A stretch of DNA of 64,000 nucleotides. It comes from DASUWK01 sp036378435. GTDB taxonomy: Bacteria > Chloroflexota > Dormibacteria > Dormibacterales > Dormibacteraceae. Positions within the stretch are counted from its first letter, which is position 1. Every line of letters begins with the position of its first letter. The stretch spans positions 38,915-102,914 of the forward strand of contig DASUWK010000037.1 of the NCBI GenBank assembly GCA_036378435.1, given 5' to 3'. Positions 31,718 through 41,500 of this stretch are shown piece by piece. Below the pieces are notes generated by a model, which worked only from the letters and a program-made list of their open reading frames with translations, had not been told where the DNA came from and ran no database searches. A program made the position numbers and the translations under genes.

Positions 31718-33568
31718 CTAGGCGGGCTCCGCCACGATGGGGGACGGCGCGATGATCGTCGGCGCGAACAGCTCGGCCGCCCGCCGTTCCGTGTTCGGGT
31801 CGGGGAGCTGCGGCCGGCCGAGGTGATAGCCCTGGCCGTACCGGGCGCCGAGGATGCCCAGCGTCTGCGCTGTCTCCGCGTTCTCGATCCCCTCGGCGAT
31901 CAGCTCGGCGCCCGACGAGGTCGCGAACATGGCGGCCGCCATGATGGCGGAGCGCGGGCCCGGTTCGTCCAGCCGGCGGACGAGCGAGGCGGCGACCTTC
32001 ACGTAGTCGGGCACCAGGGACGCCAGCAGCTCGAACGTCGAGTGCCCCTCCCCCACGTCGTCGACCGCGATCTTGAAGCCGTACCGGCGGTGCGTTTCCA
32101 GCACCTCGGCCAGCTGCGCGGGGCGCAGGATGTTCTCGCGTTCTGTGACCTCGAGGACGACCCGGTGCGGGTCGATGCCCACCTGCTGGGCCAGGCCGGC
32201 CATGCGCTGGGCGGCTTCAGGGTCCTGCACGAGCGACGCCGCCGCGACGTTGATGAAGATCAGCGCGCCGGCCGGCAGCGCGCCGGCGTCCATGAGCGCG
32301 GAATGCCGGCAGGCCCAGTCCAGGTCGCGCGAGCGACCCATGCGCTGCGCCGTCGCGAACAGGCCCTCCACCGTGAGGTCGTTCTCGTACGGTCGCGCGA
32401 GCGCCTCCATGCCCAGCAGGGAGCCGGTGTCAAGGCGCCGGATCGGCTGGTAAGCCATCGGCGTTCGGCCCGACGTCAGCACCGCCTGGACGGTGGAGGC
32501 CCAGCGAGACGTCTCGGCCAGGACATCTGAGTCCACGACCGCGGCGCCGGCGGTCACGGCGCAGTCGCGGCCTAGCATCTTGGCCTTGTACAGCGCCGCG
32601 TCGGCACGGGCCACCATGCTGGCGCCGTCGTCGCCCGGCTCCAGCTCGGCGATGCCGATCGAGCAGGTCTGCCCACCTGGCATGGCCGCTCGCAGCCGCT
32701 CGGCGATGACGAGCGAGTCGTCGAGGCCGCAGCCGGCCAGCAGGATCGCGAACTCCTCGCCGCCGTAGCGGGCGAGGAAGTCGTCCTGCCGGAGCTCGGG
32801 CCGCCAGCCTTTCACCGCCTCGGCGAGGATCGCGTCGCCGGCCAGGTGGCCGTAGTCGTCGTTGTACACCTTGAAGCGGTCGAGGTCCAACATCAGCACG
32901 GTCAGGCGCAGCTTCTGCCGCCGCGACAGCGCCACGGCCCGCTCGAGCTGGGCGTCCCAGCTGCCGCGGTTGGCCGCCCCGGTCAGCGGGTCGACGCTGG
33001 CCGTCAGCAGCAGCCGGCGCACCAGGTCCTGGATGACGAGGCCGGCCACCGCCGAGGTGCCCACCGCCATCAGCCAGGCCGTCCAGGCGCTCGCCTGCTC
33101 CGGCCCGTGGTTGCTGAACGCTTCCGCCACGCCGGCCGCAACGACGATCCAGATTGCCGCCAGGACGGCGAATCGGATGTCGAAGAAATAGAAGGCGTAG
33201 ATGGCCGCCCAGACGTAGAGCATCGCGTAGGAGGTGGAGTCGTCCCCGCCGAAGGCGACGATGACCGAGATGAGGGCGGTGCCGCCGAGGTTGGCGATGA
33301 GCACCCGCCCCGGCGTCATGCGGCTGCCGGCGAGCGCGAAGAGCAGGGCCACGGCCGCGGCGATCACCGCGACCCCGGTGACCACCGGCGCGTTGATCGC
33401 GGCATCGTGGGGGACCACGAGGCTGGCCAGCACCATCAGCGCCCCGGCCCCGTACATCAGGGCCGCGACTCGCGCCGCCTCCTGCTGCGTGATGGCCGCG
33501 ATGCCGAGGCTGCGGGCGAGCGGCCCGAAGGTCACAGGACCCAGACGCGGAAGACGAACTGCGGGCAC
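31718..33568 (-). CDS. Membrane-bound GGDEF-EAL protein (c-di-GMP turnover)
   Basis: 616 residues. About six N-terminal helices (residues 35-180, for example LMVLASLVVPHDAA and YAFYFFDIRFAVLAAIWIVV) form the sensor. The diguanylate cyclase domain (about 190-345) keeps the active loop RYGGEEFAILLAG. The EAL domain (about 365-605) keeps M-E-A-L-A-R, FINVAAAS, L-E-V-T-E-R-E, AVDDVGEGHS (the metal-binding D-D) and EGIENAE. Both active sites therefore look complete, so either synthesis or hydrolysis of c-di-GMP is possible. It ends 15 bp upstream of paaA on the same strand. No PilZ or other c-di-GMP effector is visible nearby. Confidence 0.9.
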   Translation of the reverse strand: MPAVRLPRLGPVTFGPLARSLGIAAITQQEAARVAALMYGAGALMVLASLVVPHDAAINAPVVTGVAVIAAAVALLFALAGSRMTPGRVLIANLGGTALISVIVAFGGDDSTSYAMLYVWAAIYAFYFFDIRFAVLAAIWIVVAAGVAEAFSNHGPEQASAWTAWLMAVGTSAVAGLVIQDLVRRLLLTASVDPLTGAANRGSWDAQLERAVALSRRQKLRLTVLMLDLDRFKVYNDDYGHLAGDAILAEAVKGWRPELRQDDFLARYGGEEFAILLAGCGLDDSLVIAERLRAAMPGGQTCSIGIAELEPGDDGASMVARADAALYKAKMLGRDCAVTAGAAVVDSDVLAETSRWASTVQAVLTSGRTPMAYQPIRRLDTGSLLGMEALARPYENDLTVEGLFATAQRMGRSRDLDWACRHSALMDAGALPAGALIFINVAAASLVQDPEAAQRMAGLAQQVGIDPHRVVLEVTERENILRPAQLAEVLETHRRYGFKIAVDDVGEGHSTFELLASLVPDYVKVAASLVRRLDEPGPRSAIMAAAMFATSSGAELIAEGIENAETAQTLGILGARYGQGYHLGRPQLPDPNTERRAAELFAPTIIAPSPIVAEPA

Positions 33569-33660
33569 GTTGCCAGCATCACCGAGATCTAAGCCGATGC
33601 GCCCCCTCTAACGTGTAAAGAACGGCAACGTTCCTGGCCCCGTTAAGCCAGCGTGAAACG

Positions 33661-36138
33661 CTAGTACTCGAGCCGCAGGGCCTCGACGATCGAGCCGCGC
33701 GACGCCTGGCGCGCGGGCACGAGCGCCGCCAGGACGGCTGCCACCACCAGGCCGCCGACCACGACGGCCAGCGCGATCCAGGGCACAACGACGACGGGCT
33801 GGAAGGTCGGCGTCGAAGTCGCGCGCAGCAGGCCGACCAGGGCCAGGGCGCCCAGCAGAATCCCCACCAGCGCGCCGGTGAGGCCCAGCATCGCCGCTTC
33901 CGAGATCACGAGGCGGGCCAGCTGCTGGCGCGCCATGCCGATGGAACGCAGGAGTGCAAGCTCGTGGCGCCCCTCGGCGACGCTGACGAGCATCGTGTTC
34001 ACGATCCCGATCACGGCCACCGCGATGCCGACGCCACCTAGAGCCTCGAGCAGAAGCGTGATGCCGGCGAGCCCGGTGTCGACGGCCGAGCCGATCTGGT
34101 CGGTGGTGACCACGTCCATGCCGTAGGAGAGGGCACTCTGGCGCAGCGCGGCCAGGTCCAGCGCTCCCCCGCGGGGCACGATCTGCAGGACGTCGAAGAA
34201 GTCGACGCCGAACCGCACCTGCGCCGTCGACTGCGAGAACACCGCCGCCTCCTGCCCGTTCGACCCCGGCAGCGAGTGGTACAGGATCCCGGCGACCTGG
34301 AAGCCCACAGTGCCCTGGTCGGTGCCGATCGGGAGCGTCGTGCCCAGGCCGGCGCCGAGCTGCTGCGAGAGCGAGTAGGGCAAGAGGACCGAGTTGCCGT
34401 TCAATGCCGCTAAGGCGGTCTGCCGCGATCCCGAGAGCAGCGCCAGCCGCCCACCGGAGGCATAGTCGAGCGGGTCGATCGCCACCGCCGGCAGCGCGCT
34501 CGGCCCGCTGCGCACAGAGAAGCTGCTGATCGGCGACGCGGCGGCGACGCCCGGGAGGCTCGTGAACGCGCCGGCAATGCGGAGCGGCTGATCCACCGGC
34601 GAGACGACGAGGTCGTGGCTGACAAACAGCGACCCGATCCAATCGCGGCTCTCGGTCTGCGCGCTCAGCGAGAGACCGGCGAGGGCCAGCAGCGCCGCGG
34701 TCGCCAGGCCGAGGCCGCCGACCGTGAGCGCGGTGCGGGTGCGTCGCCGGGCGAGCGCGCGTGAGGCGAGCAGGGTCTCGCCGCGCGCGAACGGCCGCAC
34801 CACGAGCTCGGTGAGGCGGAGCAGCGGCCCCAGGTAGAGCGGCAGCAGGAGCGCGAAGGCGACGGCGAGCACCGCGGAGCCGATCGCCTGCAGAATCGCG
34901 ATGCCGCCGAAGACGATCAGCGCAAGCCCCAGGACCAGCGTCACGAGCCCGAGCGCCGTCGTGCGCATGGGCACTCCGCGTGGCTCCAGCTCGAAGCCAG
35001 GGCGCAGCGCGGCCACGGGCGGCAGTCGCGACGCGCGGCCCACCGGCACGGTGGCGCTGATCCGCGTCAGCAGGGCGCCCACGACGACGATCACCAGCAC
35101 CTGCCACCAGACCAACGAGATAGGCACGGCGCCGAGGTTGGACTGGCTGCCCACGATGCCTGCGGCGATCACCGCGAGCGCATAGCCGAGACCGATGCCG
35201 AGCACCCCGCCGAGGAGCCCGATCACGGTGGCCTGGAGACCGAAGATGCGGCCCACCTGCCGGCTGGTGGCGCCGGCCGCGCGCAGCACGCCGATGTCAC
35301 GCCTGCGCTCCGCGATCTCCATCGCCAGCGTGTTGGCGACCAGCAGCATCGCGACGAGCAGCGACAGCAGACCGAGGCCGATCGCCAGGGGCTGCAGGCC
35401 GCTGAGCAGTAGCCCCTGGTCGCTGGTGATGCTGGCGCGGTCGAAGACGTAGTAGTCCTGCGTGGCCACCTTGGCCAGCTGGCCGCGAAAATCTGCGACC
35501 GAGCTGCCCGGGCGGAGGTGCACCTCGATGAGCTGCACCCGGCTGCCGAGGGCGAAATTGCGCTCCGCCGTGGTCAAGGAGACGTAGGCGACCTGTCCCG
35601 AGTTCAGCTGGCCGAGCCCGCCCGGCGCCAGGATCCCGACCACTGTGAAGTCGTCGAAGCCGGTGACGGTGACCAGCTTGAGGTGGCTGCCCACTCGGAG
35701 CCCATGTTGCTGGGCGTAAGGCTCAGCGACGACCACGCCTGACGTCTCCGAGTCCGTGAACCACCGCCCGGCGCTGAGCTGCAGCGAGTGGAAGCCGCCT
35801 TCCTTCGCGACGTCGATGCCCTCGACCAGCACGAAGGAGTGGGAGCCTCTGACGTCCGCCGCCGTCTGGCGCGAGAGCTGGGTCGCGGTGTCGCGCACGC
35901 TGGGCAGGGCTGCCACGGCGCCGACCATGGCGGTGGTGAGCCCCTGCTTGGCCAGCGGCCGCACCGTCACGTCCGCGGAGCCGAACTGATCGCGCGCGAG
36001 CTGCTGAGAGCGGTCCGAAAGCGCGCTCGAGGTCAGCTGGGTGCCGAGCACGAGGCCGACCCCGAGCGCGACGGCGACGATCGCCAGGGCCGTCCGCAGC
36101 CGGCGCGTCAGCAAATTCCTGTAGGCGAGGCTGTTCAC
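33661..36138 (-). CDS. FtsX/MacB-family ABC transporter permease (two FtsX domains)
   Basis: 825 residues. It has an N-terminal helix (LRTALAIVAVALGVGLVLGT), a large extracytoplasmic domain, three helices of the first FtsX domain (about 250-385; MLLVANTLAMEIAERRRDIG, then VLRAAGATSRQV) and a linking helical part. A second periplasmic domain and a second FtsX domain (about 700-825; NTMLVSVAEGRHELALLRSI, then GMARQQL) follow. The I-G-x-x-R-A-x-G-x-x motif appears twice. Such MacB-like systems use mechanical force on envelope substrates (lipoproteins, peptides, glycolipids) rather than transport through a pore. It follows its ATPase gene by 10 bp. Substrate unknown. Confidence 0.92.
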   Translation of the reverse strand: MNSLAYRNLLTRRLRTALAIVAVALGVGLVLGTQLTSSALSDRSQQLARDQFGSADVTVRPLAKQGLTTAMVGAVAALPSVRDTATQLSRQTAADVRGSHSFVLVEGIDVAKEGGFHSLQLSAGRWFTDSETSGVVVAEPYAQQHGLRVGSHLKLVTVTGFDDFTVVGILAPGGLGQLNSGQVAYVSLTTAERNFALGSRVQLIEVHLRPGSSVADFRGQLAKVATQDYYVFDRASITSDQGLLLSGLQPLAIGLGLLSLLVAMLLVANTLAMEIAERRRDIGVLRAAGATSRQVGRIFGLQATVIGLLGGVLGIGLGYALAVIAAGIVGSQSNLGAVPISLVWWQVLVIVVVGALLTRISATVPVGRASRLPPVAALRPGFELEPRGVPMRTTALGLVTLVLGLALIVFGGIAILQAIGSAVLAVAFALLLPLYLGPLLRLTELVVRPFARGETLLASRALARRRTRTALTVGGLGLATAALLALAGLSLSAQTESRDWIGSLFVSHDLVVSPVDQPLRIAGAFTSLPGVAAASPISSFSVRSGPSALPAVAIDPLDYASGGRLALLSGSRQTALAALNGNSVLLPYSLSQQLGAGLGTTLPIGTDQGTVGFQVAGILYHSLPGSNGQEAAVFSQSTAQVRFGVDFFDVLQIVPRGGALDLAALRQSALSYGMDVVTTDQIGSAVDTGLAGITLLLEALGGVGIAVAVIGIVNTMLVSVAEGRHELALLRSIGMARQQLARLVISEAAMLGLTGALVGILLGALALVGLLRATSTPTFQPVVVVPWIALAVVVGGLVVAAVLAALVPARQASRGSIVEALRLEY

Positions 36139-36148
36139 GGGCGGGGGG

Positions 36149-36880
36149 TCACAACCCGTGTTCTTGGAGACGCGTGACCAGCTCGGTGACCGACGACGCC
36201 CCCTTGGCGCTGATGTCGTCGACGATCTCGCCGCCCTTGAGCACCAGCACGCGGTCGGCCCGGGCCGCGGCGCGCGCGCTGTGGGTCGCCATGATCACCG
36301 TCTGGCCCTCCTCGACGAAGGAGCGGACCAGCTCCAGGACCTCGTTGCCGGTGTTGAAGTCGAGGTTGCCCGTCGGCTCGTCGGCCATCACGATCGACGG
36401 CCGCGTCACCAGCGCGCGGGCGATCGCGATCCGCTGCTGCTCGCCACCGGAGATTTCGTCCGGGCGGTGCCCCTGGAGGCCGTGCAGGCCGAGCCTGCCC
36501 ATCAGCTCGGAGACGCGGTCGAAATCCGAGCGCTGGCCGGCGATCCTGAAGGGCAGCGCGACGTTCTCGGCCGCGGTCAGGTTCGGCACCAGGTTGAAGA
36601 ACTGGAAGACGAACCCGATGTGAGCGCGCCGGAAGACGGTGCGCTGCTCCTCGTCCATCGCCGTCACGTCTTGCCCGTCGATGACGACCCGGCCGGAGTC
36701 GGCGGAATCGAGGCCGCTGAGCACGTGGAGCAGGGTCGATTTGCCCTCACCGCTGGGCGCCACCAGCGCCACGAACTGCCCCTGCTCGACGGTCACGTTC
36801 ACGCCGCGCAGCACTTCGTGAGGGGTGGTCGAGATCCTGAAGGCCTTGTGGAGGTCGCTTGCTTCGAGGATGGCGGCCAA
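36149..36880 (-). CDS. LolD/MacB-type ABC transporter ATPase
   Basis: 243 residues. Walker A APSGEGKSTLLHVLSGLD, with E for the usual first G/S in the P-loop (G-x-x-G-E-G-K-S). Q-loop GFVFQFFNLVPNLTAAENVA, signature ISGGEQQRIAIARALV, Walker B IVMADEPTGNLDFNTG and switch His MATHSARAA. The Q-F-F-N-L-x-P-x-L-T-A-x-E-N-V-x-L-P string is typical of LolD/MacB-class ATPases. It energises the FtsX-family permease encoded directly downstream. Confidence 0.94.
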   Translation of the reverse strand: MAAILEASDLHKAFRISTTPHEVLRGVNVTVEQGQFVALVAPSGEGKSTLLHVLSGLDSADSGRVVIDGQDVTAMDEEQRTVFRRAHIGFVFQFFNLVPNLTAAENVALPFRIAGQRSDFDRVSELMGRLGLHGLQGHRPDEISGGEQQRIAIARALVTRPSIVMADEPTGNLDFNTGNEVLELVRSFVEEGQTVIMATHSARAAARADRVLVLKGGEIVDDISAKGASSVTELVTRLQEHGL

Positions 36881-36900
36881 GCGGCTAAAAGCTTAGAGGC

Positions 36901-37764
36901 TCAAAAGTTGAGGAACGCCTGCAGGATGCGGTCGACGACAAGCTCGAACAGGCCCGGCTGATTGCTGGGCGAGGTGATCTCGACGCCGCCCGCGGCGGGG
37001 GCGCCACTGCCCGGGCTTGGCGACGCGGACGTGACGACCGGCGTGTTCGGCGTCTCCTGCACCACGGGTGGGACGCTCGGCGCCGGTTGGCCGGGGCTGT
37101 TGCGGGTCGGCACTGGCTGCGGCACGAAGGTCGCCGGCGGCGGAGGCGGGGGTGGCGGCGGCCTCGGCGACGGCTTGGGCGGCGGCGGTGGCGGTGGCGG
37201 CTTGGAGGCCGTCGGCTGTATGAAGTCCTCGGTGTACATGATCTCGGCCGCCCCGCCGCAGCAGGAGTCGGAAGCCGTGCCTCCCGCGGCGCCGATTCCG
37301 ATCTGCGTGAACAGCGAGTTGAGGATGTTGGAGCGGTGCTCCGAGCTGTTCATGAACGCGCTGTTGATAGAGTCGGCGGAGCTGGACTCGGGCGACGTCG
37401 TCCAGCCGATGTTCTCGCCGGCCGAGTTATAGCCGACCCCGTCCGCGTCCATGATGTCGAAGACGTAGTGACTGCCGCAGATCACGTGGTCGAAATAGTT
37501 GCGGTTGACCATGTCCTGCGAGCGGCCGTAGACGGTGAATCCACAGACCGAGGAATTGGGATTCGCGCGCGCGATGCCGCCGAGCGTCCCGTTCCAGCTG
37601 AGAGCGCCGACGCCGTTGGAGGTCCGGTCCTGATTGGTCAGCGCGAACAGCGACTGCTCGTCTGACGAGGCGTTGAGCGCGCTGGCCGTGCTCCCCGCCA
37701 TGAGCCAGACGGCGACCACGGTCGCCAGCCCGATCACGGTCAGCAACAACGCGCGATGCCTCAC
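36901..37764 (-). CDS. Secreted CAP/SCP-domain protein with proline-rich stalk
   Basis: 287 residues, starting at GTG 37764. The signal peptide covers 1-30 (ALLLTVIGLATVVAVWLMAG). The CAP domain runs about 35-165: LFALTNQDRTSNGVGALSWN, YFDHVICGSHYVF, AGENIGWTTSP, FMNSSEHRSNILNSLFTQIG, YTEDFIQP. The H-R-x-N-I-L and A-G-E-N-I motifs are canonical. A stalk with two runs of eight and nine prolines follows, then a hydrophobic C-terminus (LFELVVDRILQAFLNF). CAP proteins of bacteria are secreted and mostly of unknown activity. It lies just downstream of the sortase gene on the same strand, in a cell-surface cluster. Confidence 0.88.
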   Translation of the reverse strand: MRHRALLLTVIGLATVVAVWLMAGSTASALNASSDEQSLFALTNQDRTSNGVGALSWNGTLGGIARANPNSSVCGFTVYGRSQDMVNRNYFDHVICGSHYVFDIMDADGVGYNSAGENIGWTTSPESSSADSINSAFMNSSEHRSNILNSLFTQIGIGAAGGTASDSCCGGAAEIMYTEDFIQPTASKPPPPPPPPKPSPRPPPPPPPPPATFVPQPVPTRNSPGQPAPSVPPVVQETPNTPVVTSASPSPGSGAPAAGGVEITSPSNQPGLFELVVDRILQAFLNF

Positions 37765-37817
37765 GCGCAAGCGAGCATAAGGGGAACGCAACCCCGAACG
37801 CACCTCACGCAGTTCGG

Positions 37818-38501
37818 TCAGGTATTGACCTCTTCCGCCAGGAACACCAGGCGTTGTGTGGCCAGCGCACCGGCCCAGAGCGGCCAGCAGGTGGTCAGGG
37901 TGAGCCGGTGGTCCTGCGTCGGCGCCAGCACCGTGGTGTTGTTGGGCGACACGATCTGCGAGCCGTAGATCTTGTAGGTGTAGCTCCCGTTGCGCGTCTC
38001 CAGGATCACGATGTCGCCGGGTTTCAGCACCCCAAAGGCGATCCAGTAGGTGTTGTGGGCCGCGATGCCCACGTTGCCCTGCTCGCCGGGCATCGCCGTG
38101 GCCGGGTAGTGGCCAGGGCCCGCGAAGAGAACGTCCAGTGAGATGCCTTGCCTCACTGCTGCGAAATAGTTGAGGCGGGGCACGCGGATCGCGAACGCGA
38201 TCTGGGGGGCTCTGACCGGGCTCGAGCTCGGCCTTTGAGCCTGGGGCTTCGACGTCGGAGACTTCGTCGTCGACGCGACCGCCCGGGGCGGCGCGGCGCG
38301 CGACTGGAGGGCCGGCTGCTCGACCTGCTGCACCCATTCCTGGGTGAGCTGGTTCTCCTGCCAGATGGCGTCCAGGAGCATCACGCCCGGGATCGCCACG
38401 ACCAACAATCCAGCCGCTACGAACAGGAGTCCGAAAAGCCGGAGCCGGCCCTTTCGGGCCGGACTCCGGTTAACAGTTCCCATGAATCGGGGTACCCGCA
38501 A
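37818..38501 (-). CDS. Class D/E sortase
   Basis: 227 residues from TTG 38501; an ATG at 38483 is an alternative. One N-terminal helix (LFGLLFVAAGLLVVAIPGVM) anchors it. A Pro/Ser/Thr-rich stalk precedes the sortase beta barrel (about 105-227). Catalytic residues by pattern: His149 in GIAAHNTYW, Cys205 in LTLTTCWP and Arg217 in LATQR. H-N-T and T-L-T-T-C fit class D/E enzymes. It starts 13 bp after the stop of a protein ending in LAKTG-helix-RRRR, the LAXTG signal preferred by class E sortases, so that protein is its obvious substrate. Confidence 0.9.
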   Translation of the reverse strand: MRVPRFMGTVNRSPARKGRLRLFGLLFVAAGLLVVAIPGVMLLDAIWQENQLTQEWVQQVEQPALQSRAAPPRAVASTTKSPTSKPQAQRPSSSPVRAPQIAFAIRVPRLNYFAAVRQGISLDVLFAGPGHYPATAMPGEQGNVGIAAHNTYWIAFGVLKPGDIVILETRNGSYTYKIYGSQIVSPNNTTVLAPTQDHRLTLTTCWPLWAGALATQRLVFLAEEVNT

Positions 38502-38513
38502 AGCCCCCTAGGC

Positions 38514-41500
38514 TTACGCCTCCCCTTCGCGGCGCCTGCGGCTGAGAACCAGCAGCAGGAGACCGATCAGGATGAGCGGGGCGCCGAGGACCATGAAGAT
38601 GGTCCAGTCGCCCGTCTTCGCCAGGTGAATCGGCTGAACGGCGGCCACGAAGACCGCCTCCGACGCGCTGGAGCTCAGTGGGCAGGTCGTCTCGTTGAGG
38701 CAGGCCACTCTCGCCGTGTTCGGGTACGTACCCGCGCTGGCCGAGTCGGTCTGGTGCGTCATGTGGACCGAGATGCTGCTCCCAGGGATCATCGTGAAGA
38801 CGCCCTGCGAGCTGCTGCCGAGACCGCAGAAGAGGGTCTGGCCCGAGGTTGCCGTGGCCGGGATGATCTGGCAGGTCACGCCCTGCGAGACCAGGTCCGA
38901 CGTCAGGCTCGGAGTGCCGTCGATCGCCCAGCTGAAGTTGTCGGTCGAGGTGCTGGGGACGTTCGGCAGCGGGTCGCTCAGGAGCACGCCGGCAGCCGTG
39001 CCGGTGCCCGCCACCCCGGAGTTCCCGAAGGTGACGGTGAATCCGATCGGGGTGCCCGCCGCGACCGCCGCCGTGTGGTCAGCGGTCTTGTTCAGGCTCA
39101 GCGCCGGGGCGAGGACGTTGATGACCTCGGTCCCACAGACGCTCTTTGAAGCCCCGGTGTTGTGCTCGGAGTCACCCGAGTAGCTCGCCTGCCAGTAGTA
39201 CGTGCCAGCCTGCTGGAACGTCACTTTGCTGGAGGTCGCTTTGATGGTGCCTCCGGTGTTGGTGTCGGTGGCCGTCGTCGGCTGGGCGTCGATCTCGCCG
39301 CTGGCGCCGGTTGTGGCCGCAGCGGAGCAGGCGTTGTCGGTGTAGACCGCGAAGGTCACGGTCCCGCCGGCGCTGGGGGACGCCCCAGTCACCTGCGCGC
39401 TGTCACTCGCCGTCTGACCGACGGAGATGCTGGTCGCCGACAGCTGGGTCGTCGTGTTCGTCGGGCAGTTGACCGTGATGTTCACGGGTCCGATCGACGG
39501 GCTGCCGTCGTTGGTCGACGTAGCCGAGGCGGAGTTGCTGACGACGCCACACGTCGCGGCCGTCGTCGGCGAGGTGATGGTCACGGACGCGCTGTCACCC
39601 GCCGCAAGCGTTGCGTCGCTGAAGCTCAGCACGCCGCCGCTCAGGGTCCAGGTGCCACCGCCCGTGGTCGAAGCGACAGTCCAGTTCAGCCCGCCGTTGG
39701 TGGGCACTGTGTCGCTGACGGTCACGCCGTAAGCGTTCGCGCCGTTGGTGGCGTCGTTGGTGATGGTGACCGTGTAGTTGATCGTCGTGCCCGCGTTGAC
39801 GGGAGCCGTGTCGGTCGTCGTCTTGGCGAGCGCCAGGTGCGGCGCGTTGACGGTCAGCGGCTCGGAATCACAGGCGCTGTGCGAGCCGATGTTGTTGGCA
39901 TCGCCGCTGTAGACGGCTTCCCACCAGTACGGGCCTGCCTTCTGGAAGGTCACGAGGCTCGATGTCGCGCTGATCGTGCCGTTCCCGTTGTTGACGTCGG
40001 TGGCCGTGGTCGGCTGGGCGCTGATGTCCCCGCCGGCGCCGGTTGTCGCGAGAGTGCCGCAGGCGTTGTCGGTGAAGACGTGGAAGGTGACGGTGCCCGT
40101 GGCGTTCGTCGTCACGCCGCTCACGGTGGCTGAGTCGGAGACCTGGTCGCCGACCGAAACCGTGCCGCTCGACAGGTTCGTGACTGTCGCGGAAGTCGCC
40201 TGGATCACGGAGATGGACTCGGCCGCGTCGCCACAGCCCGAGGGCCCGGAAGCGCTGTTCCCGGTGTCGCCGCTGTAGCTGGCCGTCCAGTAGTAGGTCC
40301 CGATCGCAGGCGGAGTGAAGTCATGCGGACCGGTTGAGGCCGACACCCCGTTGAGGTTCTCCGTGAACGGTCCGAGGACGTGGTCGGTGTCGTTGCAGAC
40401 GGCGGACGCGCCGGAGCCCGTCGGGCCGTACAGGTTGAAGGTCACCGTCCCCGTCGGGTTGTTTCCGCCGCTCAAGGTGGCGCTGTCGCTGACGGTGCCC
40501 GTCGTGCCGATCACGATCCCGTTCGCGGGCGTCTGGCTGGCCGTCGTGGCGATGCTCGGGGTCGGGCAGGTGTCGAGTCCGCTCTCCATGAAGTCGTGGA
40601 GCTCGGCGTCTACCGCGCTGCCCTGGTTACCTGACGATCGCGAGTCTACGAGGAAGCTGGCGAAGCACGGGATGTGCCCGCCGCTGCCGACCCCGAAGAA
40701 GTCGTAGAGGTCGACACCGAACTCGAAGAAGCCGTTCTGGGGGATGAGGTTCGGCGCGCTTGTCGGGCTGTTGTTCTGGTTCGGCCACGGCGCCGTGACC
40801 GGAGAGGCGTTGATCATGCCGCAGGGCGACGTGACGTCGACACTGCAGGCAGTACCGGTCGTGCCCGCCACGAGGTGGCCGGCCGTCCCGTCAGCTGACC
40901 AGGTGTAGGTCAGGATCGTGGCGGTCGAGCCGCCTCCGTTGAAGGTGGCGAAAAAGAAGAGGTCGCCCTTCTTGTGACCGCCGGAGAAGTGACCGGTCGC
41001 CGGGTCACAGGCGCTCCCCTGCTGCAGCAGCCAGAAGCCGTTGTTGGCCGTGCCGTTCACGTCCGTCCGCTCGACGGCCATGTACATGACCGTGTGGCTC
41101 GGCTGTCCGTTGTCGCGCCAGAGAGTCGCGTAGGCGTTGTTGATCTCGTCCTTGGGCGTCACCGGCTTCGGGGTGCATCGCCACTGGCTGATGTCGGTGA
41201 TGTCCTTGGTGGTCGTGCCGCCGAACAGCGCCGGGTCGGTGCCCGAGTCGTTGATGAAGGTGTCGCCGATCAGCGTGTAGGTGTCGGTCGTGCCGGCCTT
41301 GTTCTTGCCGACGATCGTGGTCCCGAGCGCGAGCGAGCCGGCGGGCGGCGAGCCGTTGGCGCCGCTGCCGTTGAAGATGTCGCTCCAGGCGAGCGAGTTC
41401 CCGGTCGTGGCCCGGTGGTTCATGTCGCCCGACAGCTGGAACAGGTTGTAGTTGTTGATGTCGTAGCAGGGCGCCAATGCCGTGCAGTTGTTGGCGGGCG

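Noticed and set aside
39162..40133. Plus-strand ORFs opposite the LAKTG surface protein
   Set aside because: They mirror the Thr/Val repeats of the real gene in other frames and lack motifs.
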